Assembly: GCA_008828725.1 (NCBI GenBank)
Contig: MEHQ01002955.1
Location: forward strand, 98,549-162,548
Length of the DNA stretch: 64,000 nt
Origin: Saccharina japonica
Lineage: Eukaryota > Sar > Phaeophyceae > Laminariales > Laminariaceae
Direction of reading: 5' to 3'
The notes under the pieces were generated by a model. It saw only the letters and a list, made by a program, of their open reading frames with translations. It made no database searches and was not told where the DNA came from. The translations under genes were made by a program, and so were the position numbers. Each line of letters begins with the position of its first letter. Position 1 is the stretch's first letter. Of the stretch, positions 22,598-35,222 are shown one piece after another.

Positions 22598-25319
22598 TAT
22601 CGTCTTCTAAGCCGTTGTACGTCCATCTTCGTGTGTGTTACGATTATGTGGGTGGCACAGTTCGAAGCGCATACCGGTAAGCATTCTAGTCGTTCGCTCG
22701 CAAAGTGCGGCCAGTCGGCATCTTCGCCATCAAACAGCTAACTGCTACTACCTGGTGCGTGCGCCTACACGAGCAAGTAGGCTGTCAACAAGACGTACGC
22801 ACGGTCGTACCACGTTGTATCATTGATTCAGGTACGGACTGCATCGTTTCCAGTCGTACCGATATATCATGGACACGAACTGGCCAAGAAACAGAAGCGA
22901 AGACCGTCGAGGGTTGCATTGTCTACGTGTACAAAATGGAACCAGGCTTACCGTGCTTGAAAATCGTCACGCCAACCCCGGTACGATCAGCCAGGGAAGT
23001 CAGGGACGTACCGTAGACACTTCATAAATGATGTTATTTGCAGCCCGAATAAATGCGCGGTCGTAGTATTACACGCATACACAACGAAGCTAGGTAAATT
23101 TTGGCGGTAGGGGTGTAGATGTGGGCGCGATATGATGGTAGTACCAGGCTCCCGGGCAGCTTCATACAGCAGCCAAACTGCTTAGGGAGCAGAGCTCGCT
23201 CCCTGATAAGTTCGCCGAGAAGACCGATCCAAACCCTCGAAATATTATTTGGAGGGAGTATAGTGTGCGACGGAGTAAGTTAGTTCGGGCTGAGGTTTGT
23301 TTTGTTAAGAACATCGCTGCTACTCGTAAACATTTGTACTCAGCGAGGAACGCCACTCTAAACCCTACACACCCGTATTTTACAGCTTATGCTCAACCCT
23401 GACAATATTTCGAGCTCGAGCTAAAATGGGGTAGTAGACGACGTAACGACCTCCGCCACTGAATGGAGTAACCAACAAAACAGGGTTTATTAGAGATAAT
23501 GAGGCTTGTCTGTCTCGGAGACTGAGATAGAGCATGGGTATTCCAGGGACCCGCACGTAGCCATTCAGTTTTAGAAAGGCACGACGTGCAGGTCAGCATC
23601 TCCACGTCAGATGCAAGCAGACACAAGGTTCTGCTGCAAGCGTGAGCAGACGTGCGGTAGTCGCTGGATTGGTCAGCCACGCCTGGAATTGGTGCTCTTT
23701 TTATGGTGACTAACCGGCGATCGTATGTTGGACACTGTGTCGAGACTCCGGCAAGGAAGCTACACTTAGGCACCGGGTGGAATCTGAAGACAGGGGAGAC
23801 TCGTCGTTCTCCAAAACAAAGAGGTGCGTGTGGGTGCTTTGCGGATGCTGCCAAATAAAAAGAGCACGGCACCTGATGTCGTGTTGAGGGTTACCTTTGT
23901 GTTGTGGGCGAGAGTTCTCAAAGAGCGAAAGTAATATCAGTACCATGTACTGTAGATACGAGTGCCAGTATGTTTTAGTTTATGTATATACCTGGTACTA
24001 CAGTAGATAAATCACGAGCGCGAGCCAAAATAGCTTAACTTCTGCTGGCGTGTACGATAGGCAAACGCACCAGGACACAGAAATTAAGGGAAATGGAAGG
24101 CGTGGGCGACTTAAGGAGCGTGCGGCAGGTGAGGACTGCCCCTACTGGAATCTGACGAGGCACCAGGCAGGCCGACATATCGATTTTTCACAAGCACGCC
24201 AAGATTAAACATTCAACACGACATTAAAAATACGATTCATCCCCCAAGAGCTAGTAGTGCCAGATGCACCCAAGTTCTTGCTTCTAGCCTACGACGGGAA
24301 GGTCGGAGCGATATGTTAGGAGGTGGTGGCAGCTATGCCCCAAATACCTGGAGCGTTGGGGATTGGGATGTACCGACGCCGTTGGTTCCTGGTCACCAGG
24401 TGTTATGCTGAGTAGAATGATATCTGCGAATTGGAGATGGCGGAGTTGTATCCACAAGAAAGACTGCCGTGGGCTGACGGAAAATCGCCACTTCAATACG
24501 ATTATTGTGTCGTAACACGCAGATATGTTATTATGGACGTACCATGTGGACGACCTGCGATATTGGACAACGTGTGTCCAAGCGCCAACGCTACGGGCTT
24601 GACGGCGTGTTGTGAGCGTCGTCCGGTTTAGCCCGTTCTGCCTAACACGTCTAGATGCCAACAGGTCCCCATGCACAGATCATATGCCTTTCTCCCACTG
24701 GTCCGTCTATCTCTCCATACAGCAACGCATTTACTGTATACTGATAGAATACAGGCCCCTTGGGGGCGCTAAAAGGGTGTACAGATGGAAGTGTTCCCGA
24801 TAGCTTCCAAATTCAGAGCTACTATAGTCAACATGTTGGGTGCGACGCCTATCTAAGGTGTGAAAGGGAAGAACCGCGATGAGTCATTTGCGACGCTAAA
24901 TGCGCTCGTCGGGCTACTACGTAAACATTAAAGAGGACAAACCGCCAACTGCAGTCTTGTGCTTGCCTATCAAACCAAAGTATAAGACCTTTCCCCTCCA
25001 CTTAGATCTTGACCAGATGGCTCCGTAGGAGATACAACTTACCGTCAGGTATATATTACCTACACTACAGCCCCCCAGTGCCTTAATCATCTCCGGACCA
25101 CGTATTGCGAATGTTTGGATATTACCAGCGGGTAGAAGGGTAGTTTTCGTATTGATCCCAGTACGATACGCCCGAATAGGGTTACCCTACACGCCTCACC
25201 GTCCAATCTTAAACTCGGATTTTCAAACAACGCCCGTGCAGACCCAGACTCTCGCCATACATTCAGTCTGTGGTTTATCGACGGCACGGACCCAACACCG
25301 AAAAGCCTCCTCCAGTGCT
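22598..25319. other. no gene recognised with confidence
   Basis: 22705-23016 has a + frame with IIDSGTD, which resembles the active-site motif of retropepsin-like proteases, but nothing else supports it. Two TACCWGGTA sites occur at or near this stretch (22461, 23989). No repeat arrays found. Confidence 0.3.
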
Positions 25320-25787
25320 TTAACTGATGGCACTTAGGCTGGCCGTTGTGACTGCGTGGCGCCGGCAAACCTCCTGTACAGCCTTCACGTACGTGGCGGC
25401 ATCAGTCGAGGGCGCTTTTTTATCCCGTTTCAAAGCCGCTTCGATCTCCGCATCGGTCGCTCGGAAAATCTGACCTTCGACAGAGACGGCGACTTTCTTG
25501 CAAAGATGATAGCTCCGCATCTGCCTCAGGAATACACCCTTGGACGCCTCATGGCTCCATGGATTCCGGTTGATGTAGGCTGGCATTGGTTTCGGTGTGG
25601 CGGTGATGAAATCGTCGTGTGTAGAGGGGCGGAACATGTGGATGTTGTGTTCATCCAGCCAGTAGCCGTCGCCGGGGACGACAAACAGCTCGCACACGGA
25701 TGCCCACTTACACCTCGAGAAGAAACCCACATCACCACGCCCGTGCCTTTCGATAAGATCCTTCACCTCTTGCTTGACATGTGGTAC
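25320..25787 (-). CDS. unrecognised three-copy family, copy 2, exon 2 (C-terminal domain)
   Basis: Codes for 155 residues, read on - from 25787. It begins VPHVKQEVKDLIERHGRG right after TAACAG; in frame the codon before CAG is TAA, so a splice acceptor is the natural start, as in copy 1. Shared blocks with the other copies: FVVPGxGYW, DFITATPKPMPAYI, YHLCKKVAVS, IFRATDAEIEAAL, APSTDAATYVKAVQE. Intact over its whole length. Its likely first exon is 36275-35898 on the same strand, phase 0, across a 10.1 kb intron. Function unknown. Confidence 0.7.
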   Translation of the reverse strand, partial: VPHVKQEVKDLIERHGRGDVGFFSRCKWASVCELFVVPGDGYWLDEHNIHMFRPSTHDDFITATPKPMPAYINRNPWSHEASKGVFLRQMRSYHLCKKVAVSVEGQIFRATDAEIEAALKRDKKAPSTDAATYVKAVQEVCRRHAVTTASLSAIS

Positions 25788-25929
25788 CTGTTACCCGTCA
25801 ACGCAATACGCCACACGGGCACGTATCGGAAGCAAGTATCAGTGGAAGGCATCGAGAACAGCTCATAAGACCAGCTACTTCCAGCTGCCCAACAACACTG
25901 TTAACACAATCTCCAGCATTGAGCGTTTT

Positions 25930-26680
25930 ATCTCAAGCATTTGGAAAGTAGACGGAGATTCCCATGAATACAAGTACGGGCATACATGGAAATTTTTCAT
26001 GGACCTAGTGGAGGCTTCCACTAAAATACTGGCAGTTTCCCTAAAAAAAGTGGAAGCTTCCAGCTTTCTGTATTTACTTCTTCCATTAGCTTCCATCGAC
26101 TTCCACACATCCCCAAACACGTTTTGTGAGCTTCCACAAGTATTTATCAACCGTGGCAATCGTGAATCTTGTCGCGAACCTTCACCCTAATCCGTACTAG
26201 AGGCCCCTGCTTGGTTGATGTCATTTGGGAAGACTCTAGTGGGCCACACCACTTTCAGGTACTCGATGTCGCTATGCTTGGCAATTGCGTTACGTTGCTG
26301 TGCTTGGAGTGGTATCTAGGCGGCTGTGGTTCGAAATACTGTAGGTGGCGGTAGCTTTCGGGCTCGAAAAATAAAGTGAACTCTACGAGTACTCAATTTG
26401 AGGTAGATTGAAGCTTGCATGGGAATAACTTATTTATCGAAGCTTCCACGGAAGTACGTAGCCTATAGATTGAAAGCTTCAATCTACGTAGTATTAAGTT
26501 TTCCACCCAAAGGACGATTTTTTCTCCCCATCGAGGAAATCGATATCCTCCATGGGATTAGGTCAGGACACCCACGGAATATTTCATGGAGGCCACGGCT
26601 ATTTCCATGGAGGAAGCTGCTTTAAGAAGGCTAGTGAAAGTTTTTATGAAACGTTTTTCTATTTCTAAGAACGCTACCAT
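25930..26680. repeat. TGGAAGCTTCCA / TCCATGGA palindromic word array
   Basis: Many copies of GGAAGCTTCC-type, TTTCATGGA-type and CTTCCAC-type words, largely self-complementary, spread over 750 bp within the presumed copy 2 intron. Examples: GTGGAGGCTTCCAC, GTGGAAGCTTCCAG, CGAAGCTTCCACGG, TTGAAAGCTTCAA, TATTTCCATGGAGGAAGC. Not tandem; spacing is irregular. Confidence 0.6.
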
Positions 26681-29599
26681 TGAATTTTCCTTCCACGAAC
26701 AAAACACTAAGGCCGAAATGCATTGTCTTCGTTCCTCTGTATTCCACCATTTTTTCCCGTTGTACCAGGTATGTCTGGTCGTATCGCCCATAACAACTCC
26801 TCCCAAACTATTGTGTGCTTGCTTGATGTTTCGACCGTTTTTACGAGTAATTCATTGTGATGCAAGCCTTTTGCATGCTCATCAGCAAACATCTACTTCT
26901 CTCTGACTACGGTCGTGGGAACGCGGGGGCCGCGCCTATTCCATAGTACCTAGTGTTATACATGGGGACGTCGTCCGGGTTGTACTCCGGAAGCATGGAG
27001 CTCTTGACATTAAGCCAGTCGTCAGTTTGCAACGAAAAGCACGGCCGTATATTCACTTTTACATGCTCATGTGTTTTTTGCCTTGATCGAACTTAGCAGC
27101 TGGAAGCCGCCCGCGGAGCGAAGCGCCTTGCACACAGGTATGCTGATTCCGCGTGTTGGCTTGTTAATTTGTGTATTTTGTGAAAATTTTGTATGAGGCT
27201 CTTCTTTCATCGCGCGCTCGTGGTGGTGACTGCTCTGTTGATGAAAGCTTTCCATCTCTCATGTGTCGCACCACGCTGTCGTGCTCGCTATTAACAATCA
27301 GTTCCGTAAAAAAGTATTTAGGCAAACGAGGAAAGACACAACATGCTGCACACCATACGAGGAAGAACTTAAACCTTCAGACATCCGGTACGCAGGCTGT
27401 ACCATTTTTAGTGTATACGCGTGCATACTCTTGTTTATAGTACGTAGTCATCATGGTGGCGTTTTGGATAAAGAACTAACATCCGTTCCAGTATCCTCTG
27501 CAAAGAACCGGGTCTCACGCGCGCCACCCGACCCCCCGCGGCCGCTCGGCAGTGCCTCGCCACCCCCGCACAGCAGTCCTTGGTGTTACCGGTGAACCAA
27601 GAGGCGACGCGGCCGATGTCGGCAAGCGGGGAACGGCGACAGGGGCCCGTCCGCGGACCGGTTGCTCGGTCCTCGGCAAGGGGTGGGGTTCCCCGTGATT
27701 AAGGAGGTTTGACTTGCGTTGCGGCGTGTTCTTTGTTGCACTTATGTTTTTTTCCCTGTTTTGGGGGTTTCAATTGTCTGGAGTGATATTTTCGCGGGGA
27801 TGGAACCTTATCCTCCTCCCCCGGGTTTCTCCTTTAGCACAAAGGTTTTGCTTTTGACGTACACACTAGTGTGGACATGTCCCTGGTGCTTGAGTTTGTG
27901 GCACGTAGGCACTACCGGCACCTTGGTACGTAGGTACGTTTTTACGTACAACAGTAGTAGTACTGTTAGGTGCCGTGCTGGTGTACCTGGTTGGGCGCGT
28001 GGGTTGGTGGGTTGGTCGGTGCATGGGTTGTTTGGTGGGCGAGTGGGTGGATGGGTGGGTTGGTGGGTGGGCGAGGGTGGCTGTAATATGTCGTTTGAAA
28101 CATTTATTGCTTTAGGCCGCTGGTGTTGCTGTATACCACCACTGTACTGGTAGTCATTTGTATACTTCGAATACAGAAACCTAAAGGTTCGTCAGGGTAC
28201 GAGAGGTCGGTTCGAGGCTGTACTGCTGGAGTCGCGACAGGCGAGATATCAATGTATTACGATATTGTCGGTTGTTTGGCATCGGAGCTCGACTCTTGGT
28301 TCAGACCAGTTTCGAGTCGTAGTCAAGTTTCCTCGCCACGAGGTCTTCCGGTCGGTGCGCTGTTTACCAGTTAGCGCGATCGTGTTCGCGTCGCCCAACG
28401 TTGCCGAGGGTGGCCTCGGCCACGCTCGCGTCGTGTCCCAGCGGAGCGTGCTGTTTTAGGCGTTTCGAAATAATTCACCGCCTGTTTGGTCCGATGCCCA
28501 TATGGAACCGATTCATGATCATTCCAATATTCGTATGGCGATGTGGTAAAATTGGGTTTACTCGAATTAATCTGAGGGGAAAAGTAAATAATACATAAAT
28601 GCATATGTACATCAGGCATCGGGAGGACAATGCTACTGCGGTAGTGTGGACTATGATTGTGGACCCTTTTCGTAGAGTGTGGTCATTCCACCTAACCCTC
28701 CTCGATGTGGCCCTTGAACTCAAACTTGCAAGACGAGATCCACCTGCTGCAGGAATAAAGGCACCACACCCCGCTCGCTCCGCGATTGGTATCCTGGCCG
28801 AGATCTCGCAACCACGAGTCAAGTGTTTTTTACAGTTTAGAGTGCCTCACACTGGCGGCCAGCGCATGTTTTTGTATTATAAATATGTGCTACACCCTGC
28901 TTGCTGCTGTCTGTTGCATGAAGTGGTGGTTTAGTCCACTACTGATGATTTTTATTTTTATCTTGTGTCGATCAAGAGAGTTCAACATTCGTCTATCTAG
29001 GTACTGTAGAAACTAGAAATCCTGCTGTAGCAGGTTGTGTAACGCATTGGTATCTCACTCGATACATTTCAGTCGTTGCGGTAGTAGCAGCAGCGACAGC
29101 AGCAGCAAAACATGAGCCGCCCCACATATCCATGGAATTCACCGCGCAGAAACACAGCAAGCAGTTAGTTGCTCGCTTAACAGCAAGCCTAACAGAAGAT
29201 ACACCAAATCTGACGGGCACTGCGGCAGCCTACGTAGCTCCCCGACGTGTGCCGAGTCCAGGGCGACAGCTCTTTGGCGCCTAGAACTCGGGCAAATACG
29301 TATAATGCACAAGTGGATATTTCTGTGTTTTATATAATATATAACGAGTATAATATGGAAAGTACAGGGCAACTACTGTAATAAGAAACACGATAATGAG
29401 AAAGCCAGGCCAAGATTTCAAGCGTAAAATGGTAAATTCGGGAGTCGTTATCTTGAAATTGGTGTAGAAAACACCCTCTCTCAGATAAGAAACCCAGCCT
29501 GGACCAAATTTTATGTTTCTTATTGTTAATACGTGGGTATCCTGTACTACTGCTGTATTATATGTTTGTTTTTTGTCGCGTCACTTCCACGGGAGGGTG
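26681..29599. other. no gene recognised; GC island 27486-27700, G-rich run 27985-28080
   Basis: 27486-27700 is a GC-rich island. After GTTCCAG a 72-codon + frame rich in R, P, G and A is open to a TGA, and could be a 3' exon, but there is no homologue. 27985-28080 is a G-rich tract of GGTTGGTGGGTTGGTC-type words with potential for four-stranded folds. The rest shows nothing. Confidence 0.3.
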
Positions 29600-29812
29600 T
29601 GTGTGTTCTTCACATTAAACCTTCCTTTCTACCCGTCGACATGCAGCACACCCAGTGTCCGGGCCGATTCTTCATCCTAAAAAGGTACCAGTTCTGTGGT
29701 CACGAAACTACGACATAGAGATACTACGCTCAGTGCAGTAAGCAGAGCAGACAATGGAATGCCATATACGACAGGCAAGACCTACCCTGCTAGCAATCCA
29801 GGTGCATGAAAG
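29600..29812 (-). repeat. Family B terminal block, - copy
   Basis: Complement of the 6706-6920 block: (GT)n, then TTCACATTAAACCTTCC, GTCGACATGCAGCACACCC, AAAAAGGTACCAGTTCTGTGG and CTAGCAATCCAGGTGCATG, followed by an A-rich tail. Closely similar to the copies at 34.0 and 55.0 kb. Confidence 0.8.
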
Positions 29813-30186
29813 AGAAAAAAAAAGAAAAAAAAAAACATGGGATGAGTCGTGTCGTGTGGGTTTCACGGGTCCCACCCTAAAACAACATGATCTATTATCC
29901 GTTTTGGTACATCGATCTTACAAGATCCGGGGTAGATCTGCCTATAAAGATCTAGCTCGTGAAGTGGGAATTTATTTCGTTTTTTGTTTTTGTTTTGCTT
30001 TGTTTCTTTTTGGGCAATGGTCATTTGGGGGTATACCCCCTGGTTTTACGGCCATTTGGGGGTAGGGTCAAAATGCGCCCGCGGAACGCGCTCCCGCGGG
30101 CCCAAACAGGCCTCAAACGCCATTCCGAAGCCCTGGCGAGATGCCCGAAGCCCATGCCAAGCACGCACACAACTTTTATTTTTTTT

Positions 30187-31384
30187 CAGGCACGTCCTTG
30201 GGCCTAACGGGACGGCGGCGCACGAGGGAGCAAACGAAGTCCCCCCTTTGACCACTCTTGGGGGGGGATACCCCCACGTACCTACTAAATTTATCTACTC
30301 CCCCCGATTGACCACTTTTTTCACCCCGTTTGACCAAAACCATACCCCCTTTTGACCATCTGCGACAGCCCCAAAAACGACTACAGCAGTACGTATCCAC
30401 GTCACCGCCCAACAGCCCGAATAGATCACGGGACGGAATACCCAGAACTTGCGAGTAGTCGGGATCGTTTGCCTCCCAAGAAATAAATTTCGGCACAACT
30501 ATACAAATCAAATCTTTATAGACGATATGAAGATATCGGCTCGTCTGAGAAAACATGACGGTGATGGGGGAATCAGAACACATACGAGTACGTGTATACT
30601 CGGCGTATGGGTCGTGAGTTGCTTGGTGCTTGGTGCTTCGTTCCTGGGTGCTGTGGGTCATGGATGCGCGGTGTTGGGTTGTTGGACGGGAGGGGTCTTT
30701 GGGACACGAGCAACATCAGGCGCAACGACGCGGTCGTTAGTCTTCTTGAGAAGTGCTTTCCTCCTGTCCCCAACGTATCCATCCCCGACGGCAGGCTGGT
30801 GTGTTCGAGTACAGATCGCCAGGATCACACCCAGCAACCAAGCACCAAGCACCAAGCACCCAGCAACCCACGACCCATACGCCGAGTATATACGTATGTG
30901 TTCTGATTCCCCCATCACCATAGCAACCAAGCACCAAGCACCCAGCAACTCACGACCCATACGCCGAGTATACACGTACTCGTATGTGTTCTGATTCCCC
31001 CATCACCGTCATGTTTTCTCAGAAGAGCCGATATCTTCATATCGTCTATAAAGATTTGATTTGTATAGTTGTGCCGATATTTATTTCTTGGGAGGCAAAC
31101 GATCCCGACTACTCGCAAGTTCTGGATGTTCCGTCCCGTGGTCTGTTCGGGCTGTTGGGCGGTGACGACGCGGATACGTACTGCTGTAGTCGTTTTTGAA
31201 GCTGTCACAGATGGTCAAAAGGGGGTATGGTTTCGGTCAAACGGGGTGAAAAAAGTGGTCAATCGGGGGGAGTAGATAAATTTAGTAGGTACGTGGGGTT
31301 ATCCCCCCCCAAGAGGTGGTCAAAGGGGGGACTTCGTTTGCTCCCTCGTGCGCCGCCGTCCCGTTAGGCCCAAGGACGTGCCTG
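30187..31384. mobile_element. 1.2 kb palindrome with about 440 bp arms
   Basis: The left arm starts CAGGCACGTCCTTGGGCC and runs to about 30625. The right arm is its near-perfect complement from about 30950 to 31384. The loop of about 320 bp holds low-complexity CCAAGCACCAAGCACC words, and an 85 bp block ending GATTCCCCCATCACC is present twice (30838-30922 and 30923-31010). It is bounded by poly-T and poly-A outside the arms. No transposase. Long-arm foldback elements look like this; a collapsed inverted duplication is the alternative. Confidence 0.8.
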
Positions 31385-31414
31385 AAAAAAAAAAAAACAT
31401 AATAAAGCAAATCA

Positions 31415-31690
31415 AGCGATCCGACGAGGGCACGACAGTGATTCTATCTTCTATCTTCTACATCTGTAGGCCCGGGGTATTTGTACCCATGGTTCTTTAT
31501 GATCCATGATAACTTTATTTTATTTGCGTATTCTTATGTGTTTTTGTTTTGCTTTGTTTCTTTTTTATCGGTTTTTGGAGGCTGCACCACAGCGATCCGA
31601 CGAGGGCACGACAGCTAGTGATTATTTCATTATCTCTTCTACTTCTGTAGACCCGGGGTATTTGTACCCATGGTTCTTTATGCTCCATGA
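31415..31690 (+). repeat. tandem duplication of about 175 bp
   Basis: GCGATCCGACGAGGGCACGA starts at about 31415 and again near 31592; both units pass through CCGGGGTATTTGTACCCATG and TTCTTTATG. Probably a locally duplicated piece of a repeat. Non-coding. Confidence 0.65.
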
Positions 31691-31769
31691 TCTTTTGTTT
31701 CTATTTTCATAGTGTTTGTTTTGCTTTGTTCCTTTTTTTATCGGTTTTTGTATTGTCTTTCACCTCGAC

Positions 31770-32285
31770 GGGAGAGTGTGTGTGTTCTTCAAGTGGCCGT
31801 AAACCTGCCCGCGCAGGCGAACTTCTCAGACGTGCCCGAATAAAATCATGCTGTTTGTACTGAGGTAGCGTTTCGTCCCGGAACCCTAAAGTATTCGTTC
31901 CGGACGATGAGCATATTATTTGCTTCGACTAACGGCGGCCACCAATCCGACCCGGACCTCTAACCCTACGTAACCCTAACGAGAGGCATGCCTGCTTGGT
32001 GTGCCACCTCGTCGTTGTGCTTGGAAAGGCCCTATTTTCAATGCGGGCACACCTAAGGAAGTGTGCCCGCGCGGGCAGTTTTACGCGAGCTCGTGTTCTT
32101 CACATTGAACCTGTCTTTTCTACCTGTCGACACCCAGTATACCCAGTGCCTGTGCCGATTCTTCATCCTAGAGAGTTGCCAGTAATGTGGTCACTAGCCA
32201 GTGGTGACAGAACAAAACGACGACACAGAGATACTACGCGTATTAAGACGTTGGAATGCACAAAGCAGAGCAGACGATGAATTGC
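31770..32285 (-). repeat. Family B terminal block, - copy split by a 302 bp MITE
   Basis: The block starts GGGAGAGTGTGTGTGTTCTTC at 31770, is interrupted by the MITE at 31791-32092, and resumes at ACATTGAACCTG through TACCCAGTGCCTGTGCCG to GCAGAGCAGACGATGAATTGCC. It is more diverged than the other copies, so an older insertion. Confidence 0.75.
31791..32092. mobile_element. 302 bp MITE with 9 bp target duplication (Mutator-like)
   Basis: Left end AAGTGGCCGTAAACCTGCCC and right end, in complement, GAGCTCGCGTAAAACTGCCC form an inverted repeat of about 24 bp. GTGTTCTTC flanks it on both sides (31782-31790 and 32093-32101), and removing it with one duplicate restores the Family B sequence. A 9 bp duplication is typical of Mutator-like elements; the class is inferred from that alone. 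Confidence 0.75.
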
Positions 32286-32619
32286 CATTTACCGCGCACT
32301 TATGTGCCTTCGACCGCGGTCCTGTGGTGTTTTGGTTTTCCTTTTTCTTTTCATTTTAGCCTCTCGCTCTACTCCCCCCCCCGATGTATATGTATGAATG
32401 TATGAAGGAAGTACGGCCTGGATTGGTGGAGGCGAGTCTGTGGCTCATTATTTCATCTGAATTTGATTTGCTTGGCGTATTACCCGTCGCAGCTCCTCCA
32501 TGGGACACGACCGCGATGCTACCACCCCTCGCATTGCAATATTTCGTTTGTCGTGCGTTTGTTTTATGTCCTTCGGTATTTTCTTAGAGGTTTTTCTTAG
32601 GTTCTCTTCATGTGTCTAC

Positions 32620-33487
32620 GTAGTCACGTACTATTTCTTGTTTTTTTGCATTTCCTCCTTTATTTTTATCTTTCTTTGTATGTCGTGTGTGCCACGAAGA
32701 TAAAGCGGAAATGAGCAGGAAGCGCCACATATCCGTCGTATGGGTGGTGCTCAAGGGCATGGCGGGGGGGGGTGAGGCAACGGTCGTAGTGTGTGTGTGT
32801 GTTATTCACATTGAACCTTCCTTTCTACCCGTCGACATCCAGCACACCCAGTGTCAGTGCCGATTCTCATCCTAAAAAGGTACCAGTTCTGTGGTCACAA
32901 AACGACGACACAGAACTACGCTCAGTGCAGTAAGGAAACCGCGGTTGACGAAAGCAGGAACGAGACGGCAGGCAGGGTCGCAAATTACCGTATCGACTAC
33001 CTGGTATTAAATAGTTGGTAGAACCTGTATTTACTACCGGTACAAACAGCTGCACTTGGCTGCCTGGAGGGTGATTTTGTTGTGCTTTGGTTGCCTGTCT
33101 TTTGTCTTTTCCTTCCGTTCTCACTTTTTTTCTGTACATGTTGTATTGTAGTGTATTTTATATTCCATATTGTCTGTCACCTCTCTCCTCGGGGGACGCA
33201 CGACACTTTCTTCATTTTTCTTTTCTAGTTTTACTTTTACTCTTGTACCAGGGTATTTTCTTTCGGTTTTCTCTTTCACGCACCTGGGTTGCTATATAGC
33301 AGGGTACGTTGTGCCTGTCGGCTAGGGCATTGCATCGTCTGATATGCTTACTGCCTTGCAACGTAGTATCTCTGTGTTTCGATTTTGTGACTACATTACT
33401 TGTATCTCTCTAGGATGAACAATCGACACGGACACGTGCTGGATGTCGAAAGGTAAAAATAAGGGTTTGACGTGAAAACACACACAC
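32620..33487 (+). repeat. Family B, long + copy interrupted at about 32787-32935
   Basis: The left part (TTGTTTTTTTGCATTTCCTCC, GCCACGAAG, GGAAGCGCCACATATCCG) and the right part from GAAACCGCGGTTGACGAAAG to the terminal block and (AC)n match the copy at 49.06-49.80 kb in order. Between CGTAG and GAAACCGCGG sits a - oriented piece of a Family B terminal block (about 150 bp), absent from the 49 kb and 55.5 kb copies, so it is an insertion. Confidence 0.75.
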
Positions 33488-33494
33488 AATCCGA

Positions 33495-33880
33495 CAGGCA
33501 CGACCCACTCTGCTAGCAACCCAGATACGTGGAAAAGAAAACAAAAGAAAATGAAAGAACGAAAACAAAACAAAAAGCGAAAAATATCGAATAAAAAAGT
33601 GTCGTGCGTCCCTCGAGGAGGGAGGTGACTAGGCAACATAAAGGAACTATAACGTAAACAGTAAACAGAGGGAAACTGAGAACAAAAAGAAAGGCCAGGC
33701 AGCCGAAGCACAACAAAAGCACCCTCCAGGCAGCCGGGGCGGCAGTGTTTTGTACCGCTAGTACAGGCAGGGTCTACAAACTAGTCGGAATGGTGCCTGC
33801 TGATCAGCACGGACACCGCTTGTGTTGGGTGTCGATGAGTAGAAATAACGTTTCTCCTGAATATAACACATCCTGATTGT
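33495..33880 (-). repeat. Family B fragments
   Basis: A - oriented segment runs from CTGCTAGCAACCCAGATACG through the A-rich centre to CCCTCCAGGCAGCCGGGGC, and then a short + oriented piece of the terminal block near 33815-33865. It is the inner part of the family without its complete end. Confidence 0.6.
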
Positions 33881-33974
33881 AACACGATTCAGCTATAATA
33901 AATGTTACAGTAGTTTTCAGTTGTCACGGTACTGCAGGTATGTTCACAAACACATTGCGGTCACTCCGGTCTAC

Positions 33975-34206
33975 TTTTGTTTTTTCTTCTCTTTCATGCA
34001 CCTGGATTGCTAGCAGGGTAGGTCTTGCTTGTCGTATATGGCATTGCATTGTCTGCTCTGCTTACTGCACTGAGCGTAGTATCTCTGTGTTGTCGTTTTG
34101 TGACGACAGAACTGGTACCTTTTTAGGATGAAGAATCGGCACGGACATTGGGTGCGCTGGATGTCGACGAGTAGAAAGGAAGGTTTAATGTGAAGAACAC
34201 ACACAC
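33975..34206 (+). repeat. Family B terminal block, + copy
   Basis: TCATGCACCTGGATTGCTAG to GAAGAACACACACAC, nearly the same as 6706-6920 and 54744-54915. Non-coding. Confidence 0.8.
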
Positions 34207-35222
34207 TTTGGGGCATTGTTCGTATGTATACTCTGCCCACTGACCACGTCGCGGCGATAAAACGGACATGGTATAGGACACCTGTGGTTGCTGGGTGCAT
34301 GCCGTTAAAAGTGCTCGCATAGTACACCGACACCACACCAACGCACATGATCCAACAACATTACAGTAGTACCTCATCTATATGTACAAGTACACATTTA
34401 CAGAGCCGTGGTACGAAGTACACCTCAGTGTGATACGTATAAGTACACGAATACAGTTCAGCCGCAAGCGACGCGTCGTGTGTTTGTCGAGGCTCGATTA
34501 TTTGTCTAGGGCAGGTCGCCCTACACTCACTGATTGACTGATTGCAGTGTATGACAAAATTATGGCCCCAAAAATCAGCCAAAATCGAGCCTGTAAGAAA
34601 TAACTCCCAGATGTCGCGCATCATACTGCTCTATCATATGTGCGCAAGCATCAGAACACCAGAACACAAAGGCACAAGGACACAACAAGTACCAGTACAA
34701 GACCCCGAGGGACAACAGCAGTACCCATAACCACGTATAAGTATGCACAAGAGCACAAGCACGGTGGTGGTGTATCTGGTATAGGCTCGGGGTGCCTCGT
34801 ATCCTACATAATAAGTCATATATCGTCGCCGTCTGGGTCGGCTATCGCGCTCGATGGCTCAAGCGACCTGATGCTCGTCGTGCAAAGTAATGTGTGTCTC
34901 ATTTCCCATCGAGGACCCCTCTCACAGGTCCCTCGCGACAAATAATAGATGTCAGCAGTAGACGCCCGAGGGGTCTGGTGCACTACGAGTGGGAGGAACT
35001 TTTCCCAAAACGTTTCAAAATATCATAGCGCAGGCACTCCTCCTGGCAGATTTGGATGAAGTGAACCTGACAACGAATTAGTATAGATCTTCCAGCGGTA
35101 CGTCATGCACTTTTCGATGGGTATTTGACTCGCTACTACTGTGTAGTGTTGCGAGGCAATTTGTGGTTCACCGATCGCAAATCCTAGGCCACAGGTCGGA
35201 AGGACTCGATAATAATACAAGA
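34207..35222. other. no gene recognised
   Basis: Contains a short AC/AG-rich stretch (34640-34760) and otherwise unstructured sequence. Nothing could be supported. Confidence 0.4.
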
